Shown: positions 29,540 through 39,643, counted from the first letter of the stretch. The stretch: 64,000 bases of DNA from Burkholderiaceae bacterium (GCA_018261955.1 JAGTRK010000001.1:124001-188000); one strand, 5' to 3'. Numbers and translations are program-made. Notes: generated by a model from the letters alone, not told the origin.

Positions 29540-30286
29540 TTATTTGGCTTTGCCCTGATTGGCCACAGCTGCGACCGCTGCGGCAATCGCATCTGCATCG
29601 CCCAAATAATAACTGCGTATCGGTTTGAAGTTTTCGTCCAATTCGTACACCAAAGGCTGCGCCGTTGGTATATTGAGTTTGACAATATCGTCATCGCTGA
29701 TGTTGTCCAAATGCTTGACCAATGAGCGCAAACTGTTGCCATGCGCTGCAATCACGACTTTTTTCCCCGATTGAATGGCAGGCACAATCGTATTTTCCCA
29801 ATAAGGCACGACGCGCGCCACGGTGTCTTTGAGACACTCGGTCAAAGGCAATTGTTCACGTGGCACATGGGCATAGCGCGGGTCGTTGGCTGGGTTCATT
29901 TCGCTGCGTTCATCAAGGGGGTTGGGCGCAATCGCGTAAGCACGTCGCCAAATCAAGACTTGCTCATCACCATATTGCGCCGCCGTTTCCGCTTTGTTCA
30001 AGCCTTGTAGCGCACCATAATGACGCTCATTCAAACGCCAATCAGGCAACACGGGAATATACGCTTGATCCATTTCATCGAGCACGCCCCACAGAGTATG
30101 AATGGCGCGCTTGAGTACCGATGTGAATGCCAAGTCAAATTTAAAACCTGCTTCTTTGAGCAATTTACCTGCACGCACGGCTTCTGCACGACCGTTTTCA
30201 GTCAAATCCACATCGACCCAACCTGTGAAACGGTTGTCTAAATTCCATTGACTCTCGCCGTGTCGAAACAATACCACTTGATACAT
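29540..30286 (-). CDS. gpmA: 2,3-bisphosphoglycerate-dependent phosphoglycerate mutase
   Basis: GpmA interconverts 3- and 2-phosphoglycerate in glycolysis. The 248-residue histidine phosphatase fold shows [18 protein letters not shown] with the phospho-accepting histidine, [15 protein letters not shown], and the second histidine in [16 protein letters not shown] precedes the ATG. It is divergent from the rhodanese gene; the 180-bp gap must contain both promoters. Confidence 0.96.
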   Translation of the reverse strand: MYQVVLFRHGESQWNLDNRFTGWVDVDLTENGRAEAVRAGKLLKEAGFKFDLAFTSVLKRAIHTLWGVLDEMDQAYIPVLPDWRLNERHYGALQGLNKAETAAQYGDEQVLIWRRAYAIAPNPLDERSEMNPANDPRYAHVPREQLPLTECLKDTVARVVPYWENTIVPAIQSGKKVVIAAHGNSLRSLVKHLDNISDDDIVKLNIPTAQPLVYELDENFKPIRSYYLGDADAIAAAVAAVANQGKAK

Positions 30287-30467
30287 AACCCACTCCTTAA
30301 CAATAAAAAATCATTTGCTCGTGTACGTACTCGCGCCCGTATGTAGTATTTGATTATGGATGACGCAAAGCGCATTCTATTCTATAATGCCACTCTCATG
30401 CGGTGGTAGAATGATGTCGCGCTTGGCATTTTACCGCAAACAGCATTCATACCTTAGGAAATTTACT

Positions 30468-30878
30468 GTGAACTTTTTTTTACAACCCACCAATTTGGCA
30501 TTGTTGGCAATTGCCATCATTTCAGGCATCATGCTGTTGCAACCTTTGCTGATGAAAGGCAATGCCAAACATGTCGGCGCGACGCAAGCCACACAAATGA
30601 TCAATCAAAAAGCGCAAATCGTTGATGTGCGCACAGCCGAAGAGTTCGCCAACGGTCATATTCGCCAATCAAAATCCTTACCCGTTCAATCATTGGTTCA
30701 ATTGCTCCCGACGGCCAAACTCAAACAAGACAAACCTGTACTGATTATTTGTGCCAGTGGTATGCGCGCGCGCCGCGCCGCCGCCGTGTTGAGCAAAGAA
30801 GGTTTTACGGACATTGCTATTTTGGACGGTGGGCTCAAAACGTGGTTGGATGCCCAACTGCCTTTGGTCAAAGGTTAA
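30468..30878 (+). CDS. Membrane-anchored rhodanese-domain protein
   Basis: This 136-residue protein has an N-terminal transmembrane helix (LALLAIAIISGIMLLQPLL) and a single rhodanese domain with the active-site cysteine in IICASGMRARRA. Rhodaneses carry persulfide sulfur. The start is a GTG preceded by TTAGGAAAT; the upstream frame has no ribosome site. It is followed at once by grxC and secB, a conserved cluster in betaproteobacteria. Confidence 0.88.
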   Translation: MNFFLQPTNLALLAIAIISGIMLLQPLLMKGNAKHVGATQATQMINQKAQIVDVRTAEEFANGHIRQSKSLPVQSLVQLLPTAKLKQDKPVLIICASGMRARRAAAVLSKEGFTDIAILDGGLKTWLDAQLPLVKG

Positions 30879-30881
30879 ACC

Positions 30882-31142
30882 ATGCAAAACGTTCTCATGT
30901 ACACCTCAGAATTTTGCCCATACTGTGTGCGCGCCGAAATGCTTTTAAAGCAACGCGGTGTCACGCAGATTGATAAAATTTTTGTCGACAAAACCGAAGG
31001 CGCACGCGAAGAAATGATGGTACGCACGGGGCGGCGCACTGTACCGCAAATTTACATCGGTGAAACCCACGTCGGCGGGTGTGATGATTTGGTGGCTTTG
31101 GACCGCGCAGGCAAACTCTTTCCCATGTTAAACGACGAATAA
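30882..31142 (+). CDS. grxC: Glutaredoxin 3
   Basis: This 86-residue dithiol glutaredoxin reduces disulfides with glutathione. The active site is CPYC (residues 12-15), with the TVPQIYIG cis-proline loop and GGCDDL glutathione-binding motif. It lies three bases after the rhodanese gene and shares its transcript. It probably continues to secB. Confidence 0.95.
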   Translation: MQNVLMYTSEFCPYCVRAEMLLKQRGVTQIDKIFVDKTEGAREEMMVRTGRRTVPQIYIGETHVGGCDDLVALDRAGKLFPMLNDE

Positions 31143-31216
31143 GCCCTTCGTTTACGCATTGTGTAGCGATTATTAACAAGCGCACTCTTGAATCATTCAT
31201 ATTTCAAAGGACTATC

Positions 31217-31684
31217 ATGACCGAACAAAATCAAGTAGCAGACCAACAAACCGCACAACCCACATTTGACATGCGTCGCGTGTACCTCAAAGATGCCTCT
31301 TTAGAAATCCCCAATGCGCCCGAAGTGTTTTTAGAAGTCAACGAGCCCAAAGTACATATTGAAGTGTCCATCGAAAACCAAGTTCTGGGCAACGATGCTT
31401 ATGATGTGACGGTCAGCGTGACTGCAACGGCAACCGTTGAAGAAAAAACCTTTTTCTTGGTCGAGGCCAAGCAAGCCGGCGTTTTTGAGATGGCACACAT
31501 CCCTGAAGAACAATTGGAAAAAATTCTCAACATCGTTTGCCCATCCATGTTGTTTCCTTATTTACGTGCCAATGTCAGCGATTTATTGACCCGCGCCACG
31601 CTGCCACCTTTGTATTTGGCCGAAATCAATTTTGAGCAATTGTACCAAGCGCAATTGGAACAAGCGCACGCAACCAAGCAGTAA
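31217..31684 (+). CDS. secB: Protein-export chaperone SecB
   Basis: SecB is the tetrameric cytosolic chaperone that delivers unfolded precursors to SecA. The 155 residues show RVYLKDASLEIPNAPEVF, ADVTVSVTATA-like strands and CPSMLFPYLRANVSDL, all typical. AAAGGACTATC precedes the ATG. It stands between grxC and gpsA. Confidence 0.96.
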   Translation: MTEQNQVADQQTAQPTFDMRRVYLKDASLEIPNAPEVFLEVNEPKVHIEVSIENQVLGNDAYDVTVSVTATATVEEKTFFLVEAKQAGVFEMAHIPEEQLEKILNIVCPSMLFPYLRANVSDLLTRATLPPLYLAEINFEQLYQAQLEQAHATKQ

Positions 31685-31690
31685 GCCTGT

Positions 31691-32686
31691 ATGAAAATCG
31701 CCGTTCTCGGTGCGGGCGCATGGGGCAGTGCGCTGGCGTCGGCATTGTCTGCCACCACACACCACGTGACCCTTTGGGGGCGCGAAGCAGAGGTGATTGC
31801 CAATCTGAACGCCACGCACATCAACACGCGGTTTTTACCCGATATCGAACTCAACCGCGCGTTGCAGTACAGCGACGACTTATACGCCACCTTGGACGCG
31901 CACAACGCGCCCGATGATGTGCTGATTATCGCTACACCCATCGCGGGGCTGCGCGAAACCGCACACAAAATTGCCGCACATTCAACCCAAGCCGCTGTGC
32001 TTTGGCTGTGTAAAGGTGTGGAGCGCGACTCCCTGCAATTCCCACATCAAGTGGTGGGCAACATACTGCGCCCACAAACGCCATTTGGCGTACTCTCTGG
32101 ACCCTCGTTTGCACAGGAAGTCGCACGCGGTTTGCCTTGTGCGTTGGTATTGGCATCTGAATTTACTCAACTGGATTTGGCTTTTGTGCAAAAACTCTCA
32201 AGCCAAAATCTGCGCATTTACCACAGCACCGATGTTATCGGCGTGGAACTTGGTGGTGCGCACAAAAACGTTTTGGCTATCGCCGCAGGCATCAGCGATG
32301 GTTTGCAGTTGGGCATGAATGCGCGCGCCGCCTTGCTCACACGCGGCATTGCCGAAATGCGCCGCTTTGCCAGTGCGCTGGGCGCAAATGCAGATACCAT
32401 TAGCGGTCTGGCTGGAGTGGGTGATTTAATTCTCACAGCGACGGGCAATTTGTCGCGCAACCGCACCGTGGGTTTGCAGTTGGCGCAGGGGCGAACCTTG
32501 GATGAAATTTCTGCTGATTTGGGTCATGTGGCTGAAGGTGCACTGTGTGCCAATGCGATGCTGCAAATCGCCAACGCCCTCCACATCAAAGCACCGATTA
32601 CTCAAGGGGTGTGCGCGATATTGGACGGCGTGCCACCGCGAACAGTGTTGGAACAACTTTTGCTCCGAGAAGCGGTGCGTGAATAA
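31691..32686 (+). CDS. gpsA: Glycerol-3-phosphate dehydrogenase [NAD(P)+]
   Basis: GpsA makes sn-glycerol-3-phosphate for phospholipid synthesis. The 331 residues show the Rossmann motif VLGAGAWGSALA, LSGPSFAQEVARGLP, the catalytic-lysine region GGAHKNVLAIAAG and SGLAGVGDLILTATG. It begins six bases after secB. The length matches the family. Confidence 0.96.
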   Translation: MKIAVLGAGAWGSALASALSATTHHVTLWGREAEVIANLNATHINTRFLPDIELNRALQYSDDLYATLDAHNAPDDVLIIATPIAGLRETAHKIAAHSTQAAVLWLCKGVERDSLQFPHQVVGNILRPQTPFGVLSGPSFAQEVARGLPCALVLASEFTQLDLAFVQKLSSQNLRIYHSTDVIGVELGGAHKNVLAIAAGISDGLQLGMNARAALLTRGIAEMRRFASALGANADTISGLAGVGDLILTATGNLSRNRTVGLQLAQGRTLDEISADLGHVAEGALCANAMLQIANALHIKAPITQGVCAILDGVPPRTVLEQLLLREAVRE

Positions 32687-32738
32687 TTTACGCCCGCACC
32701 CACCAATACAAACAGCACCGTCCAAATAGGCACGTTTG

Positions 32739-33644
32739 ATGAACACCACGCTCCTGAACCAAACCCTCACCCAACTCTCTGACGCACTCACGCGCGTGCA
32801 GTTATTGCTGCCGCAAACCGCGCAGTCGGTTGATTGGACAGCGCATGCGTATGTTTGGCAAGTCCATAATAGACGAAATGGGCGTGGGTTTTTGCAGGCT
32901 TTGCATCATCCGCGCTTGCAAGAATTGGATGACCTATTGTCCATCGACCACCAAAAACAAGCCGTGGTGCAAAACACCGAGCAGTTCGTGCGCCGACTGC
33001 CTGCGAACCATGTGTTGCTCACGGGCGCGCGCGGCACGGGTAAGTCCTCACTCATCCGCGCGTGTTTGCAGCAATTTGCCGATGCGGGTTTGCGTGTCAT
33101 TGAGGTGGCGCGTGAGGATTTGCACGATTTGCCCGAAATCGTTGATTTGGTACGTGACCGCCCTGAACGCTTTATTGTGTTCTGTGACGATTTGACCTTT
33201 GAGTCCAACGATATGGGTTACAAAGCCTTGAAAACCACGTTGGATGGCTCGTTCAATGGTTATGCTGAGAACGTGTTGATTTACGCCACCTCCAATCGCC
33301 GCCATCTTTTGCCCGAGTACGACACGGACAACGAAGGATTTACTGTGCCGCGTACAGGTGAGTTGCATCCGTCTGAAACCGTTGAAGAAAAAATCGCGCT
33401 GTCCGAGCGTTTTGGTCTGTGGCTGACGTTTTATCCGTTCAAACAAGACGATTACCTAACCATTGTGGACAATGCGATACGACGGTTGAACCACGCACCC
33501 GCGAACGCGGCAGAAGTAGAAGCCTTGCGCACCGCGGCGTTGCAATTTGCCCAGCAACGCGGCTCGCGCAGTGCGCGGGTTGCCCAACATTTTGCGCGGC
33601 AATGGGTGGGTGAGTTTTTACTAAAGACACACCATGAAGCCTAA
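32739..33644 (+). CDS. DUF815-family AAA ATPase
   Basis: This 301-residue P-loop protein has Walker A GARGTGKSS and a Walker B-like FIVFCDDLTFE. The opening HHPRLQELDDLLSIDHQK and YATSNRRHLLPE segment are typical of the DUF815 ATPases that follow such genes in proteobacteria. The molecular role is not established. The ATG at 32739 follows an in-frame TTG. Its end overlaps the mutT-like gene by 11 bp. Confidence 0.85.
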   Translation: MNTTLLNQTLTQLSDALTRVQLLLPQTAQSVDWTAHAYVWQVHNRRNGRGFLQALHHPRLQELDDLLSIDHQKQAVVQNTEQFVRRLPANHVLLTGARGTGKSSLIRACLQQFADAGLRVIEVAREDLHDLPEIVDLVRDRPERFIVFCDDLTFESNDMGYKALKTTLDGSFNGYAENVLIYATSNRRHLLPEYDTDNEGFTVPRTGELHPSETVEEKIALSERFGLWLTFYPFKQDDYLTIVDNAIRRLNHAPANAAEVEALRTAALQFAQQRGSRSARVAQHFARQWVGEFLLKTHHEA

Positions 33645-34056
33645 AATGATTGATGTGGTGGTCGGCGTATTGCGCAACGCTCAAGGCGAATATTTGTTCA
33701 CACAGCGTCCCGAGGGCAAACCCATGGCGGGCTATTGGGAGTTTCCTGGGGGTAAGGTCGAAGCGGGTGAATCGAATCAACAAGCCTTGACCCGCGAGTT
33801 ACAAGAAGAACTCGGCATCACCATCACCAACGGCACGCCGTGGCGCACAGTTGAACACGTCTATCCACACGCGCATGTTTTGTTGCACTTTATTGTGGTG
33901 ACCACGTGGCAAGGCGAACCGCACGGGCGCGAAGCACAAGATTTGCATTGGCAGACATTGAGCCTCACCCCTCAAGGCGAAGTTCTCACCCCCGAAACCG
34001 AACCAATTTTGCCTGCAACCGTGCCACTGTTAGCAGACTTGGCACGTCTGACGTAA
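33634..34056 (+). CDS. mutT: NUDIX hydrolase, MutT-type 8-oxo-dGTP diphosphatase
   Basis: MutT removes 8-oxo-dGTP from the nucleotide pool. The 140-residue protein has the Nudix box GGKVEAGESNQQALTRELQEEL and the flanking RPEGKPMAGYWEFPGG seen in MutT. It overlaps the DUF815 ATPase gene. Its stop adjoins the convergent GFA-family gene with no spacer. Confidence 0.9.
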   Translation: MKPKMIDVVVGVLRNAQGEYLFTQRPEGKPMAGYWEFPGGKVEAGESNQQALTRELQEELGITITNGTPWRTVEHVYPHAHVLLHFIVVTTWQGEPHGREAQDLHWQTLSLTPQGEVLTPETEPILPATVPLLADLARLT

Positions 34057-34479
34057 TTACCGCGCAGGTAATTCGTCAAACATTGGCAACTCAGACACAC
34101 ATTTTTCCCAAGGCGCGCGCGAGGCATAAAAGGTGTTGGCTTTCGGCTCGATTTTTGGGTCTTCGTTGAGCGTGCCCGCAGGAACGACCACAGCCCGACC
34201 TGTTTTGGTCAGCCACGGCAAACTTGAACCGCATTGCGTGCAAAATGAGGTTGCAAAATGCTTGGCATTTTCTAATTCATATCGACCCACCTTGTCTTCA
34301 CCTTGTGTCCATTTGAACTGCGTGGGCGCAACGAATAAATTCGCGGCAAATGCGCTGCCCGTGGTTTTACGACAACGCGAGCAATGGCAGTATTGAAACA
34401 ATCCTAAATTGCCGCTGATTTCGTAGGCAACCGCGCCACATAGGCATGAACCCGTGTTGAGGGCGTGCGTGTCAGGCAT
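34057..34479 (-). CDS. GFA-family (glutathione-dependent formaldehyde-activating-like) zinc protein
   Basis: The 140-residue protein carries the GFA/CENP-V zinc-binding cysteines: CLCGAV, CHCSRCRKTTGSAF and CTQCGSSLPW. Family members include Gfa, proposed to speed formaldehyde-glutathione adduct formation, but most have no known function. The start at 34479 (MPDTHALNTG) has GGAGATCAC upstream. It overlaps the LtrA stop by eight bases and is likely co-transcribed with it. Confidence 0.85.
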   Translation of the reverse strand: MPDTHALNTGSCLCGAVAYEISGNLGLFQYCHCSRCRKTTGSAFAANLFVAPTQFKWTQGEDKVGRYELENAKHFATSFCTQCGSSLPWLTKTGRAVVVPAGTLNEDPKIEPKANTFYASRAPWEKCVSELPMFDELPAR

Positions 34480-35665
34480 GTGATCTCCTTGCGTATATGC
34501 CACACAGTGTGGCGCGTATAATGAGTGCCAGCACCAAGATGAGTCCAATACTGATGGTGGTATACCCTGTGAACCACGGCGTGACCAAGATGGCTATCGC
34601 AGTCAAAGGAAAGATCCACGCCCCCTTGGATTGGCTGACGCGTTTGTGTACCAACCATGTGAACAAGACATAAATCGCCACGGGCAAAGCCAAGCCGTAG
34701 CCAATCACTGTCGCATCCGCCTGAGCTGTCCCCAGTCGATAATCCACTTGAGCCGCCAAACCCGCACCTGCGGCGGCCGCAGCAGCAAAAATAAAATAAT
34801 GCCCGTAACCCCAGTAAAAAGCGGTTTTGTAATCAATAAGTCGTTTGGCGGCTTCGTCTTCAAAATACAGCCACCACATACAAAACACCGTCAACAATGC
34901 TCCAGAGCAAAACACTAAGAAATTCATACTGAATAAACCGTCCGCCAATGCTTGTTGCGTGGCATGGGTCGCAGCGAGTATCGACTCACCCAAAACAATG
35001 ATTGTGAGCAACCCATATCGCTCCGAAATATGATGCGGATGCCATGAGGTCATGCCCGCGCGCTCTGCCCACATCGGTATCATCAACTCAAATACAACCA
35101 TCAAGCCGTAGCCCCACCACCAATATTGTTTGGGGAACACCAACAAAATCAGCCAACCCACTTGTGCCAACAAAATCCCCAAAGCATAGCGCAGAGCGGT
35201 CTTTCTATAATGCGGGCTTTGCGCTGCCGCACGCAACCATTGAACCACCGACGCAATGCGCATGACCACATAACCGATGGTAACGGTTAAAAATTGATTG
35301 TGTTCAAACGCACTCGAAACCCCTGCCGCTACGACGAGTACACCTGTCATCTGGACAAAAACTGCGAGGCGATACGGCACATCGTCGGTATCGAACGAAG
35401 ATGCGAACCACGTAAAACCCATCCACGCCCACCAAATGGCAAAAAACACCATCATAAAACTGATGACCCCGTGTGCCGCATGATTGGCGCTGATGGCATG
35501 GTGTAATTCTGCGCTCGCAAATGCGATGGCAACGACAAACACCAAATCAAAAAATAACTCAAGCGGTGTGGATACGCGGTGCTGTTCGTGGTTTTCTCGT
35601 CCGCGCATCACGCGCCATACCCTTGGCTCAGCGGTTGTTTGGGATTGGATATGGAATGCACTCAT
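34472..35665 (-). CDS. Low-temperature-requirement protein A (LtrA) family membrane protein
   Basis: This 397-residue polytopic protein has about ten hydrophobic helices and the LtrA opening VSTPLELFFDLVFVVAIAFA, with WWAWMGFTWFASSFDTDD and GESILAA. LtrA was named from a Listeria mutant unable to grow in the cold; its biochemical role is unknown. GGTAAGGGT precedes the ATG. It follows a small membrane-protein gene by four bases. Confidence 0.85.
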   Translation of the reverse strand: MSAFHIQSQTTAEPRVWRVMRGRENHEQHRVSTPLELFFDLVFVVAIAFASAELHHAISANHAAHGVISFMMVFFAIWWAWMGFTWFASSFDTDDVPYRLAVFVQMTGVLVVAAGVSSAFEHNQFLTVTIGYVVMRIASVVQWLRAAAQSPHYRKTALRYALGILLAQVGWLILLVFPKQYWWWGYGLMVVFELMIPMWAERAGMTSWHPHHISERYGLLTIIVLGESILAATHATQQALADGLFSMNFLVFCSGALLTVFCMWWLYFEDEAAKRLIDYKTAFYWGYGHYFIFAAAAAAGAGLAAQVDYRLGTAQADATVIGYGLALPVAIYVLFTWLVHKRVSQSKGAWIFPLTAIAILVTPWFTGYTTISIGLILVLALIIRATLCGIYARRSHA

Positions 35666-35669
35666 ACCC

Positions 35670-35933
35670 TTACCTGCCCCATTTTTTTAGAACAAACCAA
35701 GCAACCATGGCGGGCACGCCAAAATTAATCAGTAAAAGCGGCAACTCGCTCAAAAACGAATAACCATGTCCCATGCCTATGGACATATGCCATGCACAGT
35801 ATACAAACCACAGTGGAAAAAACAGTTTGATTGCTTTGGTGATTCCAGTCGCCTGACCAATGAGACGACCCGCACCAATCAATACCGCGAGCAAGGCAAA
35901 ACCGATGAGCAATGTTTGTGTGGTGGGAGACAT
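35670..35933 (-). CDS. Small hypothetical membrane protein
   Basis: The 87 residues form two to three hydrophobic helices (LLIGFALLAVLIGAG, LFFPLWFVYCAW, LLLINFGVPAMVAWFVL) and little else. No family is recognised. It is four bases upstream of the ltrA-like gene and likely in the same operon, which supports it as a real gene. Confidence 0.65.
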   Translation of the reverse strand: MSPTTQTLLIGFALLAVLIGAGRLIGQATGITKAIKLFFPLWFVYCAWHMSIGMGHGYSFLSELPLLLINFGVPAMVAWFVLKKWGR

Positions 35934-35974
35934 GGTTGCCTTTTATTTTGAACTGAGCGGTGATTGCGCAAGAC

Positions 35975-36265
35975 TCAGTCGTCGTCCAAAGTAATTTCGA
36001 TGCCGCCCAAATACTTTGCCAAAAAATTGTAAATCAAGGTCAGTAAAAAAGAGCCGAGAAAGACCAAAACCAAATTAATCGCCACCGCAGACCAAACGGC
36101 TTCTGCCGTGAACCCCGCGAAGGCTTGTTTGACATTAAAACCCGTGCTGATGGTGGTGAACAAAAAACCAATTAAAAATACCGTCAAGGCCGCGATTGTG
36201 TAAATCACGGTGAGCAAGATGCTGCTGTGCAAGGGGTTGACACGAACAATATGGCGGGTGGACAT
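35975..36265 (-). CDS. Hypothetical two-helix membrane protein
   Basis: The 96-residue protein starts at an ATG with AGGAGCC upstream and has two transmembrane helices (about 17-37 and 58-80) and an acidic C-terminus ending in LDDD. No domain is recognised. The upstream open frame to 36379 is discounted. It is divergent from argS. Confidence 0.65.
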   Translation of the reverse strand: MSTRHIVRVNPLHSSILLTVIYTIAALTVFLIGFLFTTISTGFNVKQAFAGFTAEAVWSAVAINLVLVFLGSFLLTLIYNFLAKYLGGIEITLDDD

Positions 36266-36390
36266 AATGGCTCCTATGGAAAAATATTTAGAATGACGCA
36301 TTATACTGTTTTGGCGATTGACTTGTCTTTTGCGTGCAAAATTCGTCAAACGCACCACAAAAATGATGGTGTGCACCACACGCGTTGTGC

Positions 36391-36419
36391 TTGGGCTTTT
36401 GGGGTGCAGCGGTTATAAT
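36391..36419 (+). promoter_or_regulatory. Promoter of argS
   Basis: TTGGGC (36391-36396) and a perfect TATAAT (36414-36419) have the ideal 17-base spacing. The start point would be near 36426, leaving about 27 bases before the argS ATG. Confidence 0.65.
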
Positions 36420-36452
36420 GTCGCTCCTTGATCAATCGTATTGAACACCATT

Positions 36453-38111
36453 ATGCTCAGCCACATCCGCACACAAATTACCAATAGTTTTATTTCAGCA
36501 CTCAAAAGTGTCGCGCCTGACACCAGCGTCACGCCTGTGTTGGAGCGTCCCAAGCAGGCCGCACATGGCGATGCGGCGTGCAATATCGCCATGCAACTGG
36601 CCAAACCTTTGGGTAAAAATCCACGTGAGTTGGCGCAAAACATCATCGATGCAATGCCTGTCAATCCGCTGATTGCGGCTTTAGAAATCGCGGGACCAGG
36701 TTTTATCAATATCCGCCTGACCGATGCTGCCAAACAATCCGTGGTGCAAGCGGTGATTGAGCAGGGTGAGGCCTTTGGTTTATCCGACGCCCATCACGGC
36801 GAACACGTCATGCTGGAGTTTGTCTCAGCCAACCCGACCGGACCCTTGCATGTGGGACATGCGCGTCAAGCCGCGCTCGGCGATATTCTTGGCTCGGTGT
36901 TGAGCAGTCAAGGCTACGACGTGCACCGTGAGTTTTATTACAATGACGCGGGTCAACAGATTGCCAATTTGGCGATTTCGGTGCAGGCGCGCGGCAAGGG
37001 TATTGGTGTGGATGACGCGGGTTTTCCTGAGGGTGGCTATCGTGGTGATTACATCGTCGATATTGCCAACGCGTACCTCGCGGGTGAAACCGTCAACGGC
37101 GTGACCGCGCAAAAAAATATCGACAATTTGGATGCTGTGCGTGATTTTGCGGTGGCGTATCTGCGCCGCGAGCAAGACTTGGATTTGCAGGCGTTTGGCG
37201 TGCAGTTCGATAACTATTTTCTTGAGTCCTCGTTGTACACCACGGGCGCGGTGGAACAAACCGTGGCACGTTTAACCGAAATGGGGCATACCTACGAAGA
37301 AGGCGGTGCGCTGTGGTTGCGCACCACGGATTTTGGCGATGACAAAGACCGTGTGATGCGCAAAGCCGATGGCGGCTACACTTATTTTGTACCCGATGTG
37401 GCGTATCATTTGAATAAATGGAGTCGCGGTTTTCATAAAGTCATTAATATTCAGGGTTCTGATCACCACGGCACGATTGCCCGTGTGCGCGCAGGGCTGC
37501 AAGCCTCGGACTTGGGCATTGCGAAAAACTACCCCGACTATATTTTGCACAAAATGGTTATGGTGTTCAAAGACGGTCAAGAGGTTAAAATCTCCAAACG
37601 CGCAGGCTCGTATGTGACCTTGCGCGATTTGATTGACTGGACGAACAAGGACGCGGTGCGTTTTTTGATGATTTCGCGCAAAGCCGATACTGAATTTGTG
37701 TTTGATGTGGATGTGGCGGTCAGCCAATCGGATGAAAATCCTGTGTATTACGTGCAATACGCGCACGCGCGGATTTGCTCAATACTGGAAAAAGCAGGCA
37801 TTGAAGTCAACGGCACCGATGCGCAAACCCTCGCACCGTTGGCCGCGCCTTCCGAAATGGCGTTGATGCAAGAGATGAGTCTATATTTTGATACATTAAA
37901 GGCGGCGGCGGATGACCTTGCGCCCCATCATGTGGTATATTACTTAAAAGATTTGGCGAGTGCGGTGCACAGTTTTTGCGGTGGTAATGAGCGTGTCCTG
38001 ACCGATGATGTGGCACTGAAAACCGCACGCGTACACCTTTTAACTGCCGCCCGTCGGATTTTGGTCAATGGATTAAGTTTATTGGGAGTGAGTGCACCCA
38101 ATCGGATGTGA
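36453..38111 (+). CDS. argS: Arginyl-tRNA synthetase
   Basis: This class I synthetase charges tRNA-Arg. The 552 residues show the HIGH-type motif as [12 protein letters not shown], the ArgS-specific [13 protein letters not shown], and [13 protein letters not shown] in place of KMSKS. The C-terminal DALR anticodon-binding domain ends in [18 protein letters not shown]. The first ATG at 36453 fits the promoter. The length is slightly short of the E. coli enzyme (577). Confidence 0.97.
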   Translation: MLSHIRTQITNSFISALKSVAPDTSVTPVLERPKQAAHGDAACNIAMQLAKPLGKNPRELAQNIIDAMPVNPLIAALEIAGPGFINIRLTDAAKQSVVQAVIEQGEAFGLSDAHHGEHVMLEFVSANPTGPLHVGHARQAALGDILGSVLSSQGYDVHREFYYNDAGQQIANLAISVQARGKGIGVDDAGFPEGGYRGDYIVDIANAYLAGETVNGVTAQKNIDNLDAVRDFAVAYLRREQDLDLQAFGVQFDNYFLESSLYTTGAVEQTVARLTEMGHTYEEGGALWLRTTDFGDDKDRVMRKADGGYTYFVPDVAYHLNKWSRGFHKVINIQGSDHHGTIARVRAGLQASDLGIAKNYPDYILHKMVMVFKDGQEVKISKRAGSYVTLRDLIDWTNKDAVRFLMISRKADTEFVFDVDVAVSQSDENPVYYVQYAHARICSILEKAGIEVNGTDAQTLAPLAAPSEMALMQEMSLYFDTLKAAADDLAPHHVVYYLKDLASAVHSFCGGNERVLTDDVALKTARVHLLTAARRILVNGLSLLGVSAPNRM

Positions 38112-38148
38112 TGCGTTACGTTTAGACCACAATTTTCACACAATACCC

Positions 38149-38178
38149 TTGCACAATATAAGGCATTGTTTCTATTAT
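38149..38178 (+). promoter_or_regulatory. Possible promoter after argS
   Basis: TTGCAC (38149-38154) and TATTAT (38173-38178) are 18 bases apart, 17 bases before the next start codon. The short leader makes the assignment tentative. Confidence 0.45.
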
Positions 38179-38194
38179 ATTTTTGGATACAGTC

Positions 38195-38800
38195 ATGAAC
38201 GATCAGACACACTCTTCGATTCCGCAAAAGAGTAAGGACGGCAACTCAGCATTGAATATTGGTATTGGTATGCTGCTTGGGCTGATTGTTGCCTTGGTGG
38301 TTGCGTATTTTGCAATGAGCAGCGGACCCTTTAGAGACAAAGCGAATAAAAACGTTCTGAGTGATCAGCAAGGCAATACCGATCCGAATGCGCCGCTGTA
38401 TACTAATTCAACTTCATCACCGACCATACCCAGTAACGTGGCACCGAGTAATGAGCAAGGTGCGGGTGTGGGCGCATTGACCAATACAGGAGCGATGGGT
38501 TCGACAGCCGAGACCAGTGGTGTCACATCCGCAGCGGTGGGCAGCAATAACAACAATGACAACAACGCCAATGAAAACACATCGATGACCGCCGCTCAGA
38601 CTCAAACGACAACCCAACCCAAAAAAGCACCGAACAATGATGCGATTGCGGAACTGATTACAAATAAAACGAACAAAGTGCCAACGAGTGTGCCCAACAC
38701 CGCTAACAAAACCCAAACACCAGTGAGTGCGCCCAACAGCAGTGGCACAGCACCTAAAGTGGTGACGCCCGTGACCGCGAACAACAAAGACACAAAATAA
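38195..38800 (+). CDS. Low-complexity single-pass membrane protein, SPOR-like position
   Basis: The 201-residue protein has a cytoplasmic start, one transmembrane helix (about 23-43, IGIGMLLGLIVALVVAYFAM) and a long asparagine-, threonine-, serine- and proline-rich periplasmic part. In many Burkholderiales argS is followed by a cell-division SPOR protein with this same layout. No 70-residue SPOR domain is visible here, and the protein ends in low complexity. It may be a shortened relative or an unrelated protein. It precedes the dsbA pair. Confidence 0.65.
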   Translation: MNDQTHSSIPQKSKDGNSALNIGIGMLLGLIVALVVAYFAMSSGPFRDKANKNVLSDQQGNTDPNAPLYTNSTSSPTIPSNVAPSNEQGAGVGALTNTGAMGSTAETSGVTSAAVGSNNNNDNNANENTSMTAAQTQTTTQPKKAPNNDAIAELITNKTNKVPTSVPNTANKTQTPVSAPNSSGTAPKVVTPVTANNKDTK

Positions 38801-38867
38801 ACCAGTTGAATCAAACTCAACCATTCAATGCGGACTATAGAAGTCGCGCCATTACAAAGAAAGCGTT

Positions 38868-39584
38868 ATGAAACTCATACACGGTTTTAAAATCCAACTC
38901 AATATCGCGTCGTTCGTCGGCGCGATTTTTATCTACTGGGTCTGTTTGGGTGGTGTGCAAACAGCCCGCGCGAATGAATCCTCGATGCCAGTGCAGGTGG
39001 GTGTTGATACGCAAATCAATTCTCAGGGCGCGCCAACTGAATGGCAGATGCCTATGGATGTGGCATCAGTGGTCAACGCAGGACGCGTGCAAACGCAGGG
39101 AACAGTCGAAGTCGTCGAGTTTTTTTGGTATGGTTGCCCGCACTGTGCGATTTTTGAACCTTCATTTGTGCAGTGGCGCACCACTCAACCCCAAGCCGTT
39201 CAAATCATCACCTTGCCCATCAGTTGGAATAAAACCATGGTGACCCATCAACGTATGTATTTCACCTTAGAGGCTTTGAATCGTTTGGATTTACACGATC
39301 AAGTGTTTAAGGATGTGGCTGCGGCAAAAGATTCTTTAGCCACGTCTGGGTCGGCATTGGCTTGGGCGCAAAAACAAGGCATCTCGCCATCACAGTGGCG
39401 AGCAATCTTCAATAGTGCCGCCGTCACGCAAAAAATGCAGTTTGCGCAGGCGCAATTTGAGCGTTTCGGTTTGACGGGCGTGCCTGCAGTCATCGTGGAT
39501 GGGCGTTATCAAGTATTATTGAGCGCCAACACCATCGAGACCTTGGACGCATTGGTCAAGCAGCGCTTGTCAAAAGCAAAGTAG
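38868..39584 (+). CDS. Thiol:disulfide interchange protein DsbA (first copy)
   Basis: DsbA introduces disulfides in the periplasm. The 238-residue protein has a signal peptide cleaved near TARANES, the thioredoxin-like active site CPHC (C90-C93) in EFFWYGCPHC, a helical insertion, and the cis-proline loop TGVPAVIVDG. It is the first of two tandem DsbA-like genes and lacks a lipobox, so it should be soluble periplasmic. Confidence 0.9.
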   Translation: MKLIHGFKIQLNIASFVGAIFIYWVCLGGVQTARANESSMPVQVGVDTQINSQGAPTEWQMPMDVASVVNAGRVQTQGTVEVVEFFWYGCPHCAIFEPSFVQWRTTQPQAVQIITLPISWNKTMVTHQRMYFTLEALNRLDLHDQVFKDVAAAKDSLATSGSALAWAQKQGISPSQWRAIFNSAAVTQKMQFAQAQFERFGLTGVPAVIVDGRYQVLLSANTIETLDALVKQRLSKAK

Positions 39585-39643
39585 TTCAGCCATAATGCGG
39601 TCATCGCATTACATCAATCATTACCCGTCGTGAAGGATTTTCT

